From the NCBI GenBank assembly GCA_016788115.1, contig JAEURR010000007.1:278488-342487 (forward strand): a DNA stretch of 64,000 nt, read 5' to 3'. Positions within the stretch are counted from its first letter, which is position 1; each line of letters begins with the position of its first letter. Below the pieces are notes generated by a model, which saw only the letters and a list, made by a program, of their open reading frames with translations, did no database searches and was not told where the DNA came from. This document shows positions 7,537-16,456 of this stretch, piece after piece. A program made the translations under genes and the position numbers. The DNA is from Chthonomonas sp. (lineage in GTDB: Bacteria > Armatimonadota > Fimbriimonadia > Fimbriimonadales > Fimbriimonadaceae).

Positions 7537-8982
7537 CTAGGACACATTCTCGCGAGGATGGGTCGAAAGTCGCATAGGATCCGCGGTTGAGCCGACCACC
7601 AGCTGGCCCCAGCCTGCGTCGCCATTCGCCCGTGCGGCCTCCGAGGTGATGGCGGCAAGCGCAACATCAAAGCCCACGTTCTCTCCAGGATCGAAGGGTG
7701 CCGGACGGTGCGTTGCACAGCGCAGCAACGCCATCGGGTCGCCGCTGACGATCGGGCGGTCGGACGAAAAACTGACGGGTATCCCGCGGTCCATGAGGGT
7801 CCGCCACTGCTTGAGCCGCGCGCTGCGCTCCGGCCCTAGCTGGCGCGCATAAGAGTGTCCAAAGCGCACCAAGAACTCGGGTTGCATAGTCACGAAACAA
7901 CCCAGCTCCGCGAGCTGATCGATTTGCGCTTCCGAAAGCAGCATCGCGTGCTCCAGGCGATGACGGGCGGGGTCCTCCGTTTTCGCAAAGGAGTCCATGA
8001 CTAGCTGGGTCGAATGATCTCCAATGCTGTGCACGGCCACCGAGTACCCCGCGTCTGCGGCGGTACGCACCATGTGGGTGAGCTTCTCGGGACTGTAGAT
8101 CAGCTTGCCCGTGCCACCAGTCAGGTACGGCTCGGACATGGCTGCGGTCGCCGAGCCGATCGCCCCATCCGCAAAAATCTTGATCCCCGCCACGCGGCAA
8201 CGATCAGGATCCATGGCGTCGGTCGCAGCACGCAAGTGCTCCGGATCCAACGCCCGTGGTCCAAAGACCGTGCTCCACTGGACGTACAATCGGAATCGCA
8301 CCGGTGAGCCGCGCTCCGTCGCGATCCGATAGGCGTGCAGTTCGTCGAGCAAGTCGTAGCGGCCCGTCATCATGTCCGACGCGGTGCGGATTCCGTAGCT
8401 CGCCATCGATTCTGCAGCGCGCAAGATGGCGTTCACCATCTCTTCCCGCGACGGGTTTGGAACCGTGCTCCAAACGTGCTCACTCGCATGCTCCAAGATC
8501 TCGCCCGTGAACTCGCCTGCCGCATCGCGGACGAACGTGCCTCCCGCTGGGTCCGGGGCGTCGCGATGGATGCCCGCCCTCTCCAGCGCTGCCGAGTTCA
8601 CGAAGCTGGCGTGGCCATTCACATGACGAAGTAAGATTGGCTTCTCTTGCGAAATCTTGTCTAGGTCGAGGCGATGTAGCGCGGATCCGGGCGCGAAGCG
8701 CATCGGGTCCAAGCTGATCCCTAGCACCCAGTCCGGCATGGTGGGCTCTGCATCGTGAACCCGCGCCAAAACCTCCTCGGGACTGGCGACTCCACCCAGA
8801 TCCAAATAGCCCATGTGCATCCCGGAGGGAAGAATATGGCAATGATTGTCTATAAAACCTGGCACAAGCCAGCCGTGATCTCCCTCGCCAGCGATCGGGT
8901 CAATCGACACGATCGTGCCCGCATGGCTGAGAACCCGAACCAGTTCGCCGGTATCCCACCGTCGCCCGATGAGCTCGCTCAA
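7537..8982 (-). CDS. amidohydrolase family 3 (YtcJ-like)
   Basis: Metal-dependent hydrolase, probably cytosolic, acting on an amide, imide or formyl substrate that cannot be deduced. With TTG 8982 the protein has 481 residues: a short beta-sandwich N-terminus, GFIDNHCHI with metal ligands His47 and His49, DGAIGSATAAMSEPY in mid-protein, HSIGDHST and RLEHAMLL histidines, and SFSSDRPIVSGDP near the C-terminus. The TTG overlaps the stop of the amine oxidase as TTGA and has AGAGG upstream. The family homology does not extend into the longer upstream reading frame. Confidence 0.87.
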   Translation of the reverse strand: MSELIGRRWDTGELVRVLSHAGTIVSIDPIAGEGDHGWLVPGFIDNHCHILPSGMHMGYLDLGGVASPEEVLARVHDAEPTMPDWVLGISLDPMRFAPGSALHRLDLDKISQEKPILLRHVNGHASFVNSAALERAGIHRDAPDPAGGTFVRDAAGEFTGEILEHASEHVWSTVPNPSREEMVNAILRAAESMASYGIRTASDMMTGRYDLLDELHAYRIATERGSPVRFRLYVQWSTVFGPRALDPEHLRAATDAMDPDRCRVAGIKIFADGAIGSATAAMSEPYLTGGTGKLIYSPEKLTHMVRTAADAGYSVAVHSIGDHSTQLVMDSFAKTEDPARHRLEHAMLLSEAQIDQLAELGCFVTMQPEFLVRFGHSYARQLGPERSARLKQWRTLMDRGIPVSFSSDRPIVSGDPMALLRCATHRPAPFDPGENVGFDVALAAITSEAARANGDAGWGQLVVGSTADPMRLSTHPRENVS

Positions 8983-10262
8983 GCGTCCAGAACCTCTTTC
9001 GCCACCCTTTCTGCGCTCTCCAGCGCGCCTTCGATGAACCCTATCCAAGTCCCCGTGTGCTCGCCAGCAAAGTGGATGCGACCATCGGCCGTACCCATCC
9101 ATTCCATCCCGCCAAGCACATACTCCGGAGCAAGGTGAGAAAAGGCCCCTTGCGCCCAAGGATCGCCGACCCAATCGTGCAGCTCACCCGAGAGCCATTG
9201 GGCCCGTAGGCCTGGGCACAGGGCATCTAGCTCCCCAAGGACAGTGCCTACGGGGTCCACTGAGGTCCGCAATGTATCGGCACGATCACCGCAGATGTAG
9301 CAGTTCAGCACGGGTGGAGATCCATCGCGACTGGCGTCCCAAACCTGCTGGAACGTCTTGTCGGCAAGCATTCGTCGCGGCCAGCCGGGTAGCGACAGAG
9401 CCGCCTCATTGAAGATCAAGCTCACTTTGACGGCGCGACTCATGCCGCAAAGGTCGAGCGCGGCCTCTTTGAGTTCGTGCAACGCGGGCTCAAAAACAAG
9501 TTCCTTGATCGCAGGCGGCGGCAGCGTAAGGATCACGTGGTCGTAGGTGCCGGCGTAGTCGTCGAACACGAGCTCGACTTGGTCGCCATCGCGCAGCACT
9601 CGGCGAAGCGCCTCTCCCATCCGGGGCTTGATGTCGACCCGGGCGAGCATCTGTTCGCAGAGAGTCTGCGCGCCGCCTCCGATCCGGTATGCGCTCATGT
9701 CCCCTTCCCCGCGCTCTTCGTACTTCAGGCGTCCGCAGAGCCAGCCTAGCAACCCTATGCGCGCCGAATCATCCCCTTCGTCGCTGCGGATGGTCGCTTC
9801 GAGCCACCACCTGCCACGCGGAGTTGCGGCCACGCGGTCGAGGAATCCTGAGAGAGACTGCGCGTCCAGGTCCATGCTCAGTACATTTTCATAAGCGGGC
9901 TCAACCAGATCGAGACAAAGCGTATCCGCCGCTAGATCGGCTCCGTCCAGTGAAGCAACGCAGTCGGGCCAAGGTTGGTCCTCCGGGCACCGCTCTCCGG
10001 CATACTCAACCACTCCCGGCCAAAGGTCGCTGCGCTCGATCTCGATCCCCAGTTCTTCGCAGAGTTCCAGCACCCTCGGATTGTCCGCATCGATCCACTC
10101 GCCACCCGCCTCATAGAAACCGACACCCGCCCGCACGGTGTGGAGCCTCCCCCCGACGCGGTCTCGGGCCTCGAAGAGGTGCAGTTCGATTCCGGGCTGA
10201 TTCAGGAGCATGGCTGCACGGCAACCCGCCGCACCGAGCCCCACAATCGCCACGTGCTTCAT
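8979..10262 (-). CDS. FAD-dependent amine oxidase (monoamine oxidase-like)
   Basis: Flavoprotein of the amine oxidase/phytoene desaturase superfamily. The 427-residue protein opens with the dinucleotide-binding motif VGLGAAGCRAA and EARDRVGGR and closes with the FAD-binding segment HFAGEHTGTWIGFIEGALESAERVA. The substrate is likely an amine, but aromatic and polyamine substrates cannot be separated. It overlaps its upstream neighbour by ATGA and the downstream amidohydrolase by TTGA, so the three are one translationally coupled operon, perhaps for catabolism of a nitrogen compound. Confidence 0.9.
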   Translation of the reverse strand: MKHVAIVGLGAAGCRAAMLLNQPGIELHLFEARDRVGGRLHTVRAGVGFYEAGGEWIDADNPRVLELCEELGIEIERSDLWPGVVEYAGERCPEDQPWPDCVASLDGADLAADTLCLDLVEPAYENVLSMDLDAQSLSGFLDRVAATPRGRWWLEATIRSDEGDDSARIGLLGWLCGRLKYEERGEGDMSAYRIGGGAQTLCEQMLARVDIKPRMGEALRRVLRDGDQVELVFDDYAGTYDHVILTLPPPAIKELVFEPALHELKEAALDLCGMSRAVKVSLIFNEAALSLPGWPRRMLADKTFQQVWDASRDGSPPVLNCYICGDRADTLRTSVDPVGTVLGELDALCPGLRAQWLSGELHDWVGDPWAQGAFSHLAPEYVLGGMEWMGTADGRIHFAGEHTGTWIGFIEGALESAERVAKEVLDA

Positions 10263-10507
10263 GAGCGAGCCCTGCGGATCATGATGTCACCGACCAAACA
10301 CAGCGCCATGACAAGGAACCCGATCGAAATGACCGGCGGAGGCATCTCCATGCCCATGAAGAGCGCGGAAATCCCTAAGCCACCGCAGGCACCGGCCATG
10401 GTGTACGCGCGCGGTCCTTTCGACCGCGCACGGAGAATCCACGTGACGGCGAGGATCGCGGCGGCAATGGCAATGGCAAAGAAGTAGGTTGCGACGCCTG
10501 GCGGCAT
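10259..10507 (-). CDS. small membrane protein, three helices
   Basis: Unrecognised 82-residue protein with three predicted membrane helices (about 5-24, 34-52, 57-74) and basic ends. It heads the operon with the amine oxidase and amidohydrolase and overlaps the former by ATGA. No Shine-Dalgarno is present; CAAAAT lies exactly 6 nt before ATG, which points to a leaderless mRNA. Confidence 0.65.
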   Translation of the reverse strand: MPPGVATYFFAIAIAAAILAVTWILRARSKGPRAYTMAGACGGLGISALFMGMEMPPPVISIGFLVMALCLVGDIMIRRARS

Positions 10508-10513
10508 GCACCC

Positions 10514-10519
10514 ATTTTG
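10514..10519 (-). promoter_or_regulatory. -10-like hexamer 6 nt before ATG 10507
   Basis: CAAAAT on the minus strand, followed by GGGTGC and ATG. Spacing puts the transcription start at the start codon. Confidence 0.42.
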
Positions 10520-10522
10520 AAC

Positions 10523-10550
10523 TAAAAAAGCCGGGGCTTTCGCCCCGGCT
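10523..10550 (-). terminator. rho-independent terminator after the aquaporin gene
   Basis: AGCCGGGGC/GCCCCGGCT stem (10529-10537 with 10542-10550, loop of 4) followed on the minus strand by a run of T. Confidence 0.9.
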
Positions 10551-10585
10551 AACCCAGTGAGAGGAGAGGATAGAAAAAGCCGTTC

Positions 10586-11263
10586 TTAGGCAGGGACCTC
10601 CGGGTCGCCTGCGAGCACATAGCGATACAATACTGCACCGACGAGGGCTCCGAGGATGGGTCCAGTCAGAAAAACTGCAATCTGACTAAAATCCCCGCCC
10701 GTGACCGCGGGACCGAGATACCGAGCCGGGTTCATGCATGCACCGGTGAGTGGACCCGCCATCAGAATATCGGCGGTCACGACCGAGCCGATCATCAGGC
10801 CCGCGAGTCCTTTCGGAGCGCGACCATCGACCGCCGCGCCGTAAACCACGAGCATCAGGAACATCGTGAGGATCATTTCGATGACGATCCCCTGAGTCGT
10901 TCCGAGTCCTGCCCCAAGAGAGGGAATCCCATGTTTGATGTTCGTCATCGCCGCGGAACCATGGGCGTAAGCCACCGCCGCCGTACCTGCGATTCCACCC
11001 AAGACCTGCGCGACAATGTAAGTCACCGCGTCGCTGGACTTCACCTTTCCGGTTGCCAGCAGTGCAAGGGTGACCGCCGGGTTGAAGTGAACAGGGCCAA
11101 CGGCAGCGAGCGCCGTGATCATGACGGTGAGGGCCAAGCCGTGGGCGAGCGCAGGACCGACGACGTCGGCACCGCTACCAACCGACACCGCGACCGCGCC
11201 GATCCCCAAGAAACAAAGCGCGAATACCCCTATGAACTCGACGACTGCCCCTCGTACGTTCAT
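10586..11263 (-). CDS. MIP family aquaporin
   Basis: Inner membrane water or small-solute channel. The 225-residue protein has six helices and both half-helix motifs: FNPAVTLAL (about residue 61) and MNPARYLGP (about 178). The Arg after the second NPA is present and the short loops fit an aquaporin better than a glycerol facilitator. It is divergent from the beta-CASP gene. No clear ribosome site is seen. Confidence 0.9.
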   Translation of the reverse strand: MNVRGAVVEFIGVFALCFLGIGAVAVSVGSGADVVGPALAHGLALTVMITALAAVGPVHFNPAVTLALLATGKVKSSDAVTYIVAQVLGGIAGTAAVAYAHGSAAMTNIKHGIPSLGAGLGTTQGIVIEMILTMFLMLVVYGAAVDGRAPKGLAGLMIGSVVTADILMAGPLTGACMNPARYLGPAVTGGDFSQIAVFLTGPILGALVGAVLYRYVLAGDPEVPA

Positions 11264-11327
11264 AACCTAGGAGACGGGGACTTTTCTGCGGATGCACCGA
11301 GAATTCGCACAAAAATTCTGGGCATGT

Positions 11328-11333
11328 TAGAAT
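11328..11333 (+). promoter_or_regulatory. extended -10 for a leaderless gene
   Basis: TAGAAT preceded by TGT (extended -10), then six bases and ATG 11340. Predicted +1 equals the A of ATG. Confidence 0.6.
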
Positions 11334-11339
11334 TCGGCT

Positions 11340-12722
11340 ATGCGATCAAGCATTACGTTCCACGGCGCGGCCCGCACAGTCACGGGCTCAAAGCACCTGC
11401 TCGAATCAAACGGTGCACGCGTCCTGATCGACTGCGGCATGTTCCAAGGCCCGAAGGCGATTCGCGAGCGTAACCTTCAGCCGCTCGCCTTTGACCCACG
11501 CGAAGTGGACTGCATTGTTCTTACTCACGCCCACATGGACCACATCGGGTACATCCCGCGCTTGGTCAAGATGGGATTCAAGGGACCCATCTACTGCACC
11601 AAGGCGACCAAGGGGCTCGCACAGATTTCACTCCCCGACAGCGGCCGAATTCAAGAAGAAGACGCCTACCACGCCCGCAAACGCGGCATCACCGAGCGCG
11701 CGGAACCGCTGTACACCGAGCAAGACACCTACGAAGCGCTCAAGCTCTTCCGAACCGTTCCGTACCACGAGTTCCACGAGCTACCGGGGAAAATGCAGTT
11801 CCGGTACATGTTCGCTGGGCACATCCTCGGGTCGGCTTACGCCGACGTGTATCTGGGTTCTGGCCAACGCCTCCTCTTCAGCGGAGACCTGGGCCGGTGG
11901 GATACACCCATCATTAAAGATCCCGAGATGATCGACGCCGCGGATGTGCTCGTGATCGAAAGCACGTACGGTGACCGCGACCACAGCGATGAGAGCCCTG
12001 AAGACCACTTGGCGACCATCATCAACCGCGCGATCTCCGAAGGCCGGGTCGTCATCGTCCCGAGTTTCGCGATTGGTCGGACACAGGAGCTTCTGTACTA
12101 CCTCAATAAGCTTGAACTCGAGGGGCGCATTGGCCGCATGCCCGTCTTCGTCGACAGCCCGATGGCCACGAGCACGTCTCAGTTGTATGGTCGGAGCCAA
12201 GAAGAGTGGGACGACGAAATGCGGGTGTCGCTGCAAGCCGACGACACCCCTATTGAGCCCGATCACCTCACGTATGTACGCGATCGAAATCAGTCCAAGG
12301 AGCTGAACTCCCGATCCGGCCCAATGCTGATCATCGCTGGTAGCGGCATGGCCAATGGAGGGCGAGTGGTCCACCACCTCATGCAGCGACTGGGCGATCC
12401 GCGTACCGACGTCGTCTTCACCGGTTACCAGGCAGTCGAGACCCTCGGTCGAGACCTGCTGGACGGCGCGCCCGAAGTGCACATCTTTGGCAAGCCGGTC
12501 GCAGTGCGGGCAAACGTCGAGAAGCTCTCGGCGCTCTCCGCCCACGCGGGTCAAAGTGAACTCTTCCGGTTCCTTCGTGGGTTCAAGCAACAACCCAAGC
12601 AGGCCTTCATCGTCCACGGCGAACCGGATGTACAAGACATCTTCAAGGCCAAAATTGAGGCCGACTTGGGCTGGTCGGGGGTCCACATCCCCGACCAAGG
12701 ACAGCAATTCGCGATAGAATGA
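11340..12722 (+). CDS. MBL-fold beta-CASP metallo-RNase
   Basis: Cytosolic zinc nuclease of the CPSF73/YsH1-like beta-CASP group, probably acting on RNA. The 460 residues include THAHMDHIG (HxHxDH, about residue 61), the GDLG Asp (about 186), ESTYGDR, the beta-CASP insert (about 230-400) and the C-terminal motifs SAHAGQSE and FIVHGE. Length is typical. There is no Shine-Dalgarno; an extended -10 sits 6 nt before ATG. hrcA starts 6 nt after its stop but has its own -10-like hexamer overlapping this stop codon. Confidence 0.9.
   Translation: MRSSITFHGAARTVTGSKHLLESNGARVLIDCGMFQGPKAIRERNLQPLAFDPREVDCIVLTHAHMDHIGYIPRLVKMGFKGPIYCTKATKGLAQISLPDSGRIQEEDAYHARKRGITERAEPLYTEQDTYEALKLFRTVPYHEFHELPGKMQFRYMFAGHILGSAYADVYLGSGQRLLFSGDLGRWDTPIIKDPEMIDAADVLVIESTYGDRDHSDESPEDHLATIINRAISEGRVVIVPSFAIGRTQELLYYLNKLELEGRIGRMPVFVDSPMATSTSQLYGRSQEEWDDEMRVSLQADDTPIEPDHLTYVRDRNQSKELNSRSGPMLIIAGSGMANGGRVVHHLMQRLGDPRTDVVFTGYQAVETLGRDLLDGAPEVHIFGKPVAVRANVEKLSALSAHAGQSELFRFLRGFKQQPKQAFIVHGEPDVQDIFKAKIEADLGWSGVHIPDQGQQFAIE
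12715..12720 (+). promoter_or_regulatory. -10-like hexamer before hrcA
   Basis: TAGAAT overlaps the stop region of the previous gene and ends 8 nt before ATG 12729. I saw no CIRCE inverted repeat around it. Confidence 0.4.
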
Positions 12723-12728
12723 GGGCGA

Positions 12729-13757
12729 ATGTCTGAGCTAAGCGAACGGAAGCAGCTCATCCTGCAGTCGGTGGTCGTGGAGTACGTCGCGGGTGCAGAA
12801 CCCGTCGGCAGTGAACTTCTGACCCAGAAGTACGACCTGGGAGTGCGATCTGCCACAGTGCGCAACGAGCTGGCAGAACTATCCGAGCTGGGATACCTGG
12901 CCCAACCTCACACAAGTGCCGGGCGCGTGCCGAGCGACCAAGGCTATCGGTACTTCGTAGACCACATCGTGCTCTTCCAAGACCCGACTTCGGAAGACAA
13001 GTCGCTGGTCCACAGCGTCACGAAAGAAAAGCTCGTCCTCCACACGATGCTTCAGAACACCGCCGCGATGCTAAGCCGGATGACCCGGCTGATGACGGCA
13101 GCGACGACGCTCAGCCACCCCGCGCTCACCGTGCGGAGCGTGCTGCTCAGCGCCCTCAGCAGCGAAAGAGCGCTCATCGTCGTCGTCCTCAGCAACGGTC
13201 ATGTTGAGAACCGCTTGGTCGAAGTACCAGCCGGGGTCACTCTCGGCGACGTGGGGATCGCCAATGAGAAGCTCGGTGCCGCCACCGCCAACGAATCACT
13301 CGCCGCGATCTCCCGGCTCAAGCCCGAGCCAACTGGAAGCCATGCGCTTGACCGCTTGATCGCCACAGTCAGTGCAGCGCTACGCGGCATCTCGCACGAT
13401 CTCTCCAAGGGGAAGGTCCTGATCGAGGGCGAGGAGTACCTGTTCGGGCAGCCTGAATTTCAACGCGAAACCGAGCCAGTGCAAAGCCTCCTGAACGAGC
13501 TCCACAGTACCGAGGGCCCGGTGTCCAGCATGCTTGCGGCAGCCGCTCCCAAACCCGCAGCCACGATCGGCAGCGAGAACCCAACCGAGGCGCTGCGAAA
13601 CTTCACAATGATTCGCCATACGTTTACCGTGCATGGCGATCCAGCTGGGACTATCGCGCTGATCGGCCCCACGCGCATGAAGTACGATGCCGCGATCCCG
13701 ATGCTGCAATACACAGCCGAGGCGCTAAGCCAGACGCTAGACCAGATCCTGCCCTAA
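12729..13757 (+). CDS. hrcA: heat-inducible transcription repressor HrcA
   Basis: Repressor that binds CIRCE elements of groE/dnaK operons and is folded by GroEL. The 342-residue protein has the N-terminal winged helix (SERKQLILQSVVVEYV to TSAGRVPSDQGYRYFVD, residues 4-80) and the HrcA GAF-like core to the C-terminus, ending ALIGPTRMKYDAAIPML. Length is normal. No chaperone gene lies next to it and I found no CIRCE in the window, so its targets are elsewhere. Its stop overlaps the convergent ppa stop by 4 nt. Confidence 0.95.
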   Translation: MSELSERKQLILQSVVVEYVAGAEPVGSELLTQKYDLGVRSATVRNELAELSELGYLAQPHTSAGRVPSDQGYRYFVDHIVLFQDPTSEDKSLVHSVTKEKLVLHTMLQNTAAMLSRMTRLMTAATTLSHPALTVRSVLLSALSSERALIVVVLSNGHVENRLVEVPAGVTLGDVGIANEKLGAATANESLAAISRLKPEPTGSHALDRLIATVSAALRGISHDLSKGKVLIEGEEYLFGQPEFQRETEPVQSLLNELHSTEGPVSSMLAAAAPKPAATIGSENPTEALRNFTMIRHTFTVHGDPAGTIALIGPTRMKYDAAIPMLQYTAEALSQTLDQILP

Positions 13758-14275
13758 GCGATCGGCGCAGGCGTTCGGTCGGTGCGGTATCGCTCGATGA
13801 GATCCACCGCCAATTCGCGACCATGCCAGCCGACGACGGTGACGCTCTTGTCCTCAAGGTCCTTGTACACCTCGAAGAAGTGCATCACTTCCTTCAGCGT
13901 ATGCGGGGAGATTTCATCGATACTTTGCCGATAGCCGAACCGCGGGTCATTCTTTGCAACGCATAGGATCTTTTCGTCCGGCCCTTTCTCGTCGCGCATC
14001 TCCAGAACGCCGATGGGCTTGGCTTCGATGAGACAGCCAGGGAATGTTGGATGCCAAATCATGACCAGCACGTCCAAAGGGTCACCGTCAAGATAGTGCG
14101 TCTGCGGAATGAAGCCGTAATCGAACGGATAAAACAGCGGCGAAAAGAGCACTCGGTCGAGTTTGAACAGGCCCGATTCAGGATCCCATTCGTACTTGTT
14201 CGTGCTCCCGCGCGGGATCTCCACGACAGTGTTGACAATCTCGGGGGCGTTCGGTCCGATGCTGAGTGTGTGCAT
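13754..14275 (-). CDS. ppa: inorganic pyrophosphatase, family I
   Basis: Hydrolyses pyrophosphate in the cytosol and pulls biosynthetic reactions forward. The 173 residues show the family I signature: EIPRGSTNKYEWD with the substrate-binding Lys, YPFDYGFIPQT, and the metal-binding DGDPLDVLV acidic cluster (about 65-73), then KNDPRFG. Length is typical of bacterial PPases. Stop codon overlaps the hrcA stop on the other strand (CTAA). Confidence 0.96.
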   Translation of the reverse strand: MHTLSIGPNAPEIVNTVVEIPRGSTNKYEWDPESGLFKLDRVLFSPLFYPFDYGFIPQTHYLDGDPLDVLVMIWHPTFPGCLIEAKPIGVLEMRDEKGPDEKILCVAKNDPRFGYRQSIDEISPHTLKEVMHFFEVYKDLEDKSVTVVGWHGRELAVDLIERYRTDRTPAPIA

Positions 14276-14308
14276 TCTGATTTCTTAAGGGTACCGGAAC
14301 GGCGGACA

Positions 14309-14342
14309 AAGAAAAGCCCCGGCCCTCTCGCGAGGGCCGGGG
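14309..14342 (-). terminator. rho-independent terminator
   Basis: An 11-bp perfect stem CCCCGGCCCTC/GAGGGCCGGGG (14317-14327 with 14332-14342, loop TCGC), followed on the minus strand by CTTTTCTTT. It ends the gene at 14364. Confidence 0.9.
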
Positions 14343-14363
14343 ACGATTGTTAGGGTGAGGGAG

Positions 14364-14915
14364 TTACTTCGCGATCTCAGCAATAGCTGCGTTCAGCGTG
14401 GTGAGACCCTTGGAGTCTGCGTTGAAGTCGACCATCTTGTTGGTGACCTTCCAGTTCTTGTACACGAACACCGTGTTCTTCGCCTTCAGGTTGATCTTAT
14501 AGTCCGTGACCGCGCTGTGGTTGTTGGCCAAAACAGCGACGGCGATGCGGTTGAGGTTCTTGCCTTCCATGGCCTTCATGACCATGCTCTTGGTGGCGTC
14601 TACCTTTGCCGGATCTGAGAGGAAAACAACCATAGCCTTGAACTCGGTCTTCGAGTACTTCTCGATGGCGTTGTCCAGGTCCTTAGCAATCGCGAGGATG
14701 TTGTTGTGCTGGTCGCCGTTCACCCAAACTTGAACCTGCGGTCGCTGCTTGAAAGTGCAGGGGAAGCAGCTGGTCGAGTTTGCGAGCGGGCCGCTGATGT
14801 GCTGCGGGTGGAAAGCCGAGATGCTGTCACCTTTGTCAAGACCGCTCTTCACAGCCGCAACTGCAATGACGGCCATAACGGCGATGGTTGCTCCAATCGT
14901 AATAAGCTTTTTCAT
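14364..14915 (-). CDS. exported thioredoxin-like protein with a CFPC motif
   Basis: 183-residue protein of unknown function. Residues 1-22 form a signal anchor or signal peptide (MKKLITIGATIAVMAVIAV). Shortly after comes SCFPCTF, a CxxC pair like a thioredoxin active site, and the rest alternates beta and helix in a thioredoxin-like order, with a sequence VVFLSDPAKVDATKSMVMKA. A redox role at the envelope is inference. ATG 14915 is chosen because GGAG lies 9 nt upstream; a longer frame reaches 14960. Confidence 0.7.
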   Translation of the reverse strand: MKKLITIGATIAVMAVIAVAAVKSGLDKGDSISAFHPQHISGPLANSTSCFPCTFKQRPQVQVWVNGDQHNNILAIAKDLDNAIEKYSKTEFKAMVVFLSDPAKVDATKSMVMKAMEGKNLNRIAVAVLANNHSAVTDYKINLKAKNTVFVYKNWKVTNKMVDFNADSKGLTTLNAAIAEIAK

Positions 14916-15040
14916 AGTTTGTTCTCCGGAAAAGTTGATTAAGGGGCGAGCCCCCGTCACCTACCTCCTTAGTAATGCGAGGTCGCATTGGGAAGTTCCT
15001 TCAATTCCTACGAAGATTGAGGCACAAACGTTTACCAGGG

Positions 15041-16429
15041 TCAGACGATCTCGCCTGACAATCCCCAAAGATGAGCCGAGGTCGCCCGAACTTGGACCAG
15101 CTCGCCTACCTGACCCGGTTCCCCGGCGAAGTGCATCATCCGGAAACACCGCGTGTAACCCTGCAAGCGTCCCGCGTTCTTTCGCGAAACGCCCTCGATG
15201 AGGACTTCAAACGTCATGCCCACGCAGGCAGTGTTGTTCTCGATCGTGATCTGATTCTGCAACTCGACCAGCCTGCGCAGCCGGTCCTTCTTGATCGCCA
15301 GCGGGATTTGTTCCATCTCCGCCGCAGGTGTATCAGGGCGCGGCGAATAGATGAACATGTACGCTCCGTCGAACCGGACTCGTCGAACCATATCGAGCGT
15401 CGCTTCGAATTGCGTTTCTGTCTCGCCTGGGAACCCGACGATGATGTCCGTGGTCATCCCCACGTCCGGCATCGCCTCGCGCAAAGCGTTGGTGATCGCC
15501 AGGAAACTCTCCCGCGTGTAAAGCCGCCGCATCGCTTTCAAGACGTCGTCATCGCCGCTCTGCAGGGGCATGTGCACATGCTCCATCACCTGGGGACAAT
15601 CGCGGATCGTCTCAATCAGATCGGCTCGGAAATCGCGAGGATAAGGCGACGTGTACCGAATCCGTTCCAACCCTTGGACGCCGCCCAGGAGCCAGAGCAG
15701 CTTGGCGAACGGGACATTCCCCTCGGCCAAGTTCTTGCCGTAGCTGTTAACCGTCTGCCCGAGTAGCGTGACTTCCTTGGTGCCCAGTTCCGCCAGTCGC
15801 GTGACTTCGGTGACGATGTCGTGGGTCGGTCGGCTTCGCTCGCGACCTCGCGTGGTCGGCACGATGCAGAAGGTGCAGAACTTATCGCATCCGTACTGAA
15901 TCGGTACGAACGCCTTCAGCTTGGTCTTGCGGTCTACGTTGCGCTGCGGAATGTCGGTGACCACCGCCCCCTTGCGCTCCGGGAGATCGAGCCGCAGTTC
16001 AAACTTTCGCTTCTGCAGCGCCTCTTCGACGAGGCCTGGGATTTGCGCCACCTGCGCAGTGCCGACCACGAAGTCCACATGGGGTGCCCGCATGCGAATC
16101 TCTTTGGCCCGCAGTTGCGCCATACATCCGCACACTCCGATCACCACGTCGGGGCGCGCGTTCTTGAGAAGCGCGAGCTCACCCAGCATGCTGAACGCCT
16201 TGTCTTCCGGCTTCTTTCGCACCGAGCAAGTATTGAGGAGGATCACATGGGCGGAAGCGATGTCAGTCGCCTTTTCGAACCCGATCTCTCGCAGGTAGAG
16301 CTCCATCTGCTCACTATCCTCTTCGTTCATTTGGCAACCCCAGGTCTGGACAAAGTAGGTGCCGCGACGCTGCCCGCGGGGCGGCGTCATGGTGAGCGAA
16401 TCGGGTCGAAGGAGTGAGGAACCGGCCAT
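15041..16429 (-). CDS. miaB: tRNA-2-methylthio-N6-dimethylallyladenosine synthase MiaB
   Basis: Radical SAM methylthiotransferase that modifies A37 of tRNAs reading U-starting codons. The 462 residues have the UPF0004 domain with its cluster cysteines (FVQTWGCQMNEEDSE, NTCSVRKK, GVCGCMAQ), the radical SAM CxxxCxxC in YGCDKFCTFCIVP, and a C-terminal TRAM domain (from about residue 385). The ATG has GAGGA 7 nt upstream, which fixes the start. It lies 27 nt downstream of the desaturase and may be cotranscribed. Confidence 0.96.
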   Translation of the reverse strand: MAGSSLLRPDSLTMTPPRGQRRGTYFVQTWGCQMNEEDSEQMELYLREIGFEKATDIASAHVILLNTCSVRKKPEDKAFSMLGELALLKNARPDVVIGVCGCMAQLRAKEIRMRAPHVDFVVGTAQVAQIPGLVEEALQKRKFELRLDLPERKGAVVTDIPQRNVDRKTKLKAFVPIQYGCDKFCTFCIVPTTRGRERSRPTHDIVTEVTRLAELGTKEVTLLGQTVNSYGKNLAEGNVPFAKLLWLLGGVQGLERIRYTSPYPRDFRADLIETIRDCPQVMEHVHMPLQSGDDDVLKAMRRLYTRESFLAITNALREAMPDVGMTTDIIVGFPGETETQFEATLDMVRRVRFDGAYMFIYSPRPDTPAAEMEQIPLAIKKDRLRRLVELQNQITIENNTACVGMTFEVLIEGVSRKNAGRLQGYTRCFRMMHFAGEPGQVGELVQVRATSAHLWGLSGEIV

Positions 16430-16456
16430 GGCAGGTTCCTCAGAGGATACCCAGCG

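Noticed and set aside
11781-12707. 308-codon minus-strand frame
   Set aside because: Antisense shadow of the beta-CASP gene; no ribosome site or domain.
12700-12760. CIRCE element for HrcA
   Set aside because: I looked for TTAGCACTC-N9-GAGTGCTAA near hrcA and elsewhere and found none, so no heat-shock operator is claimed.
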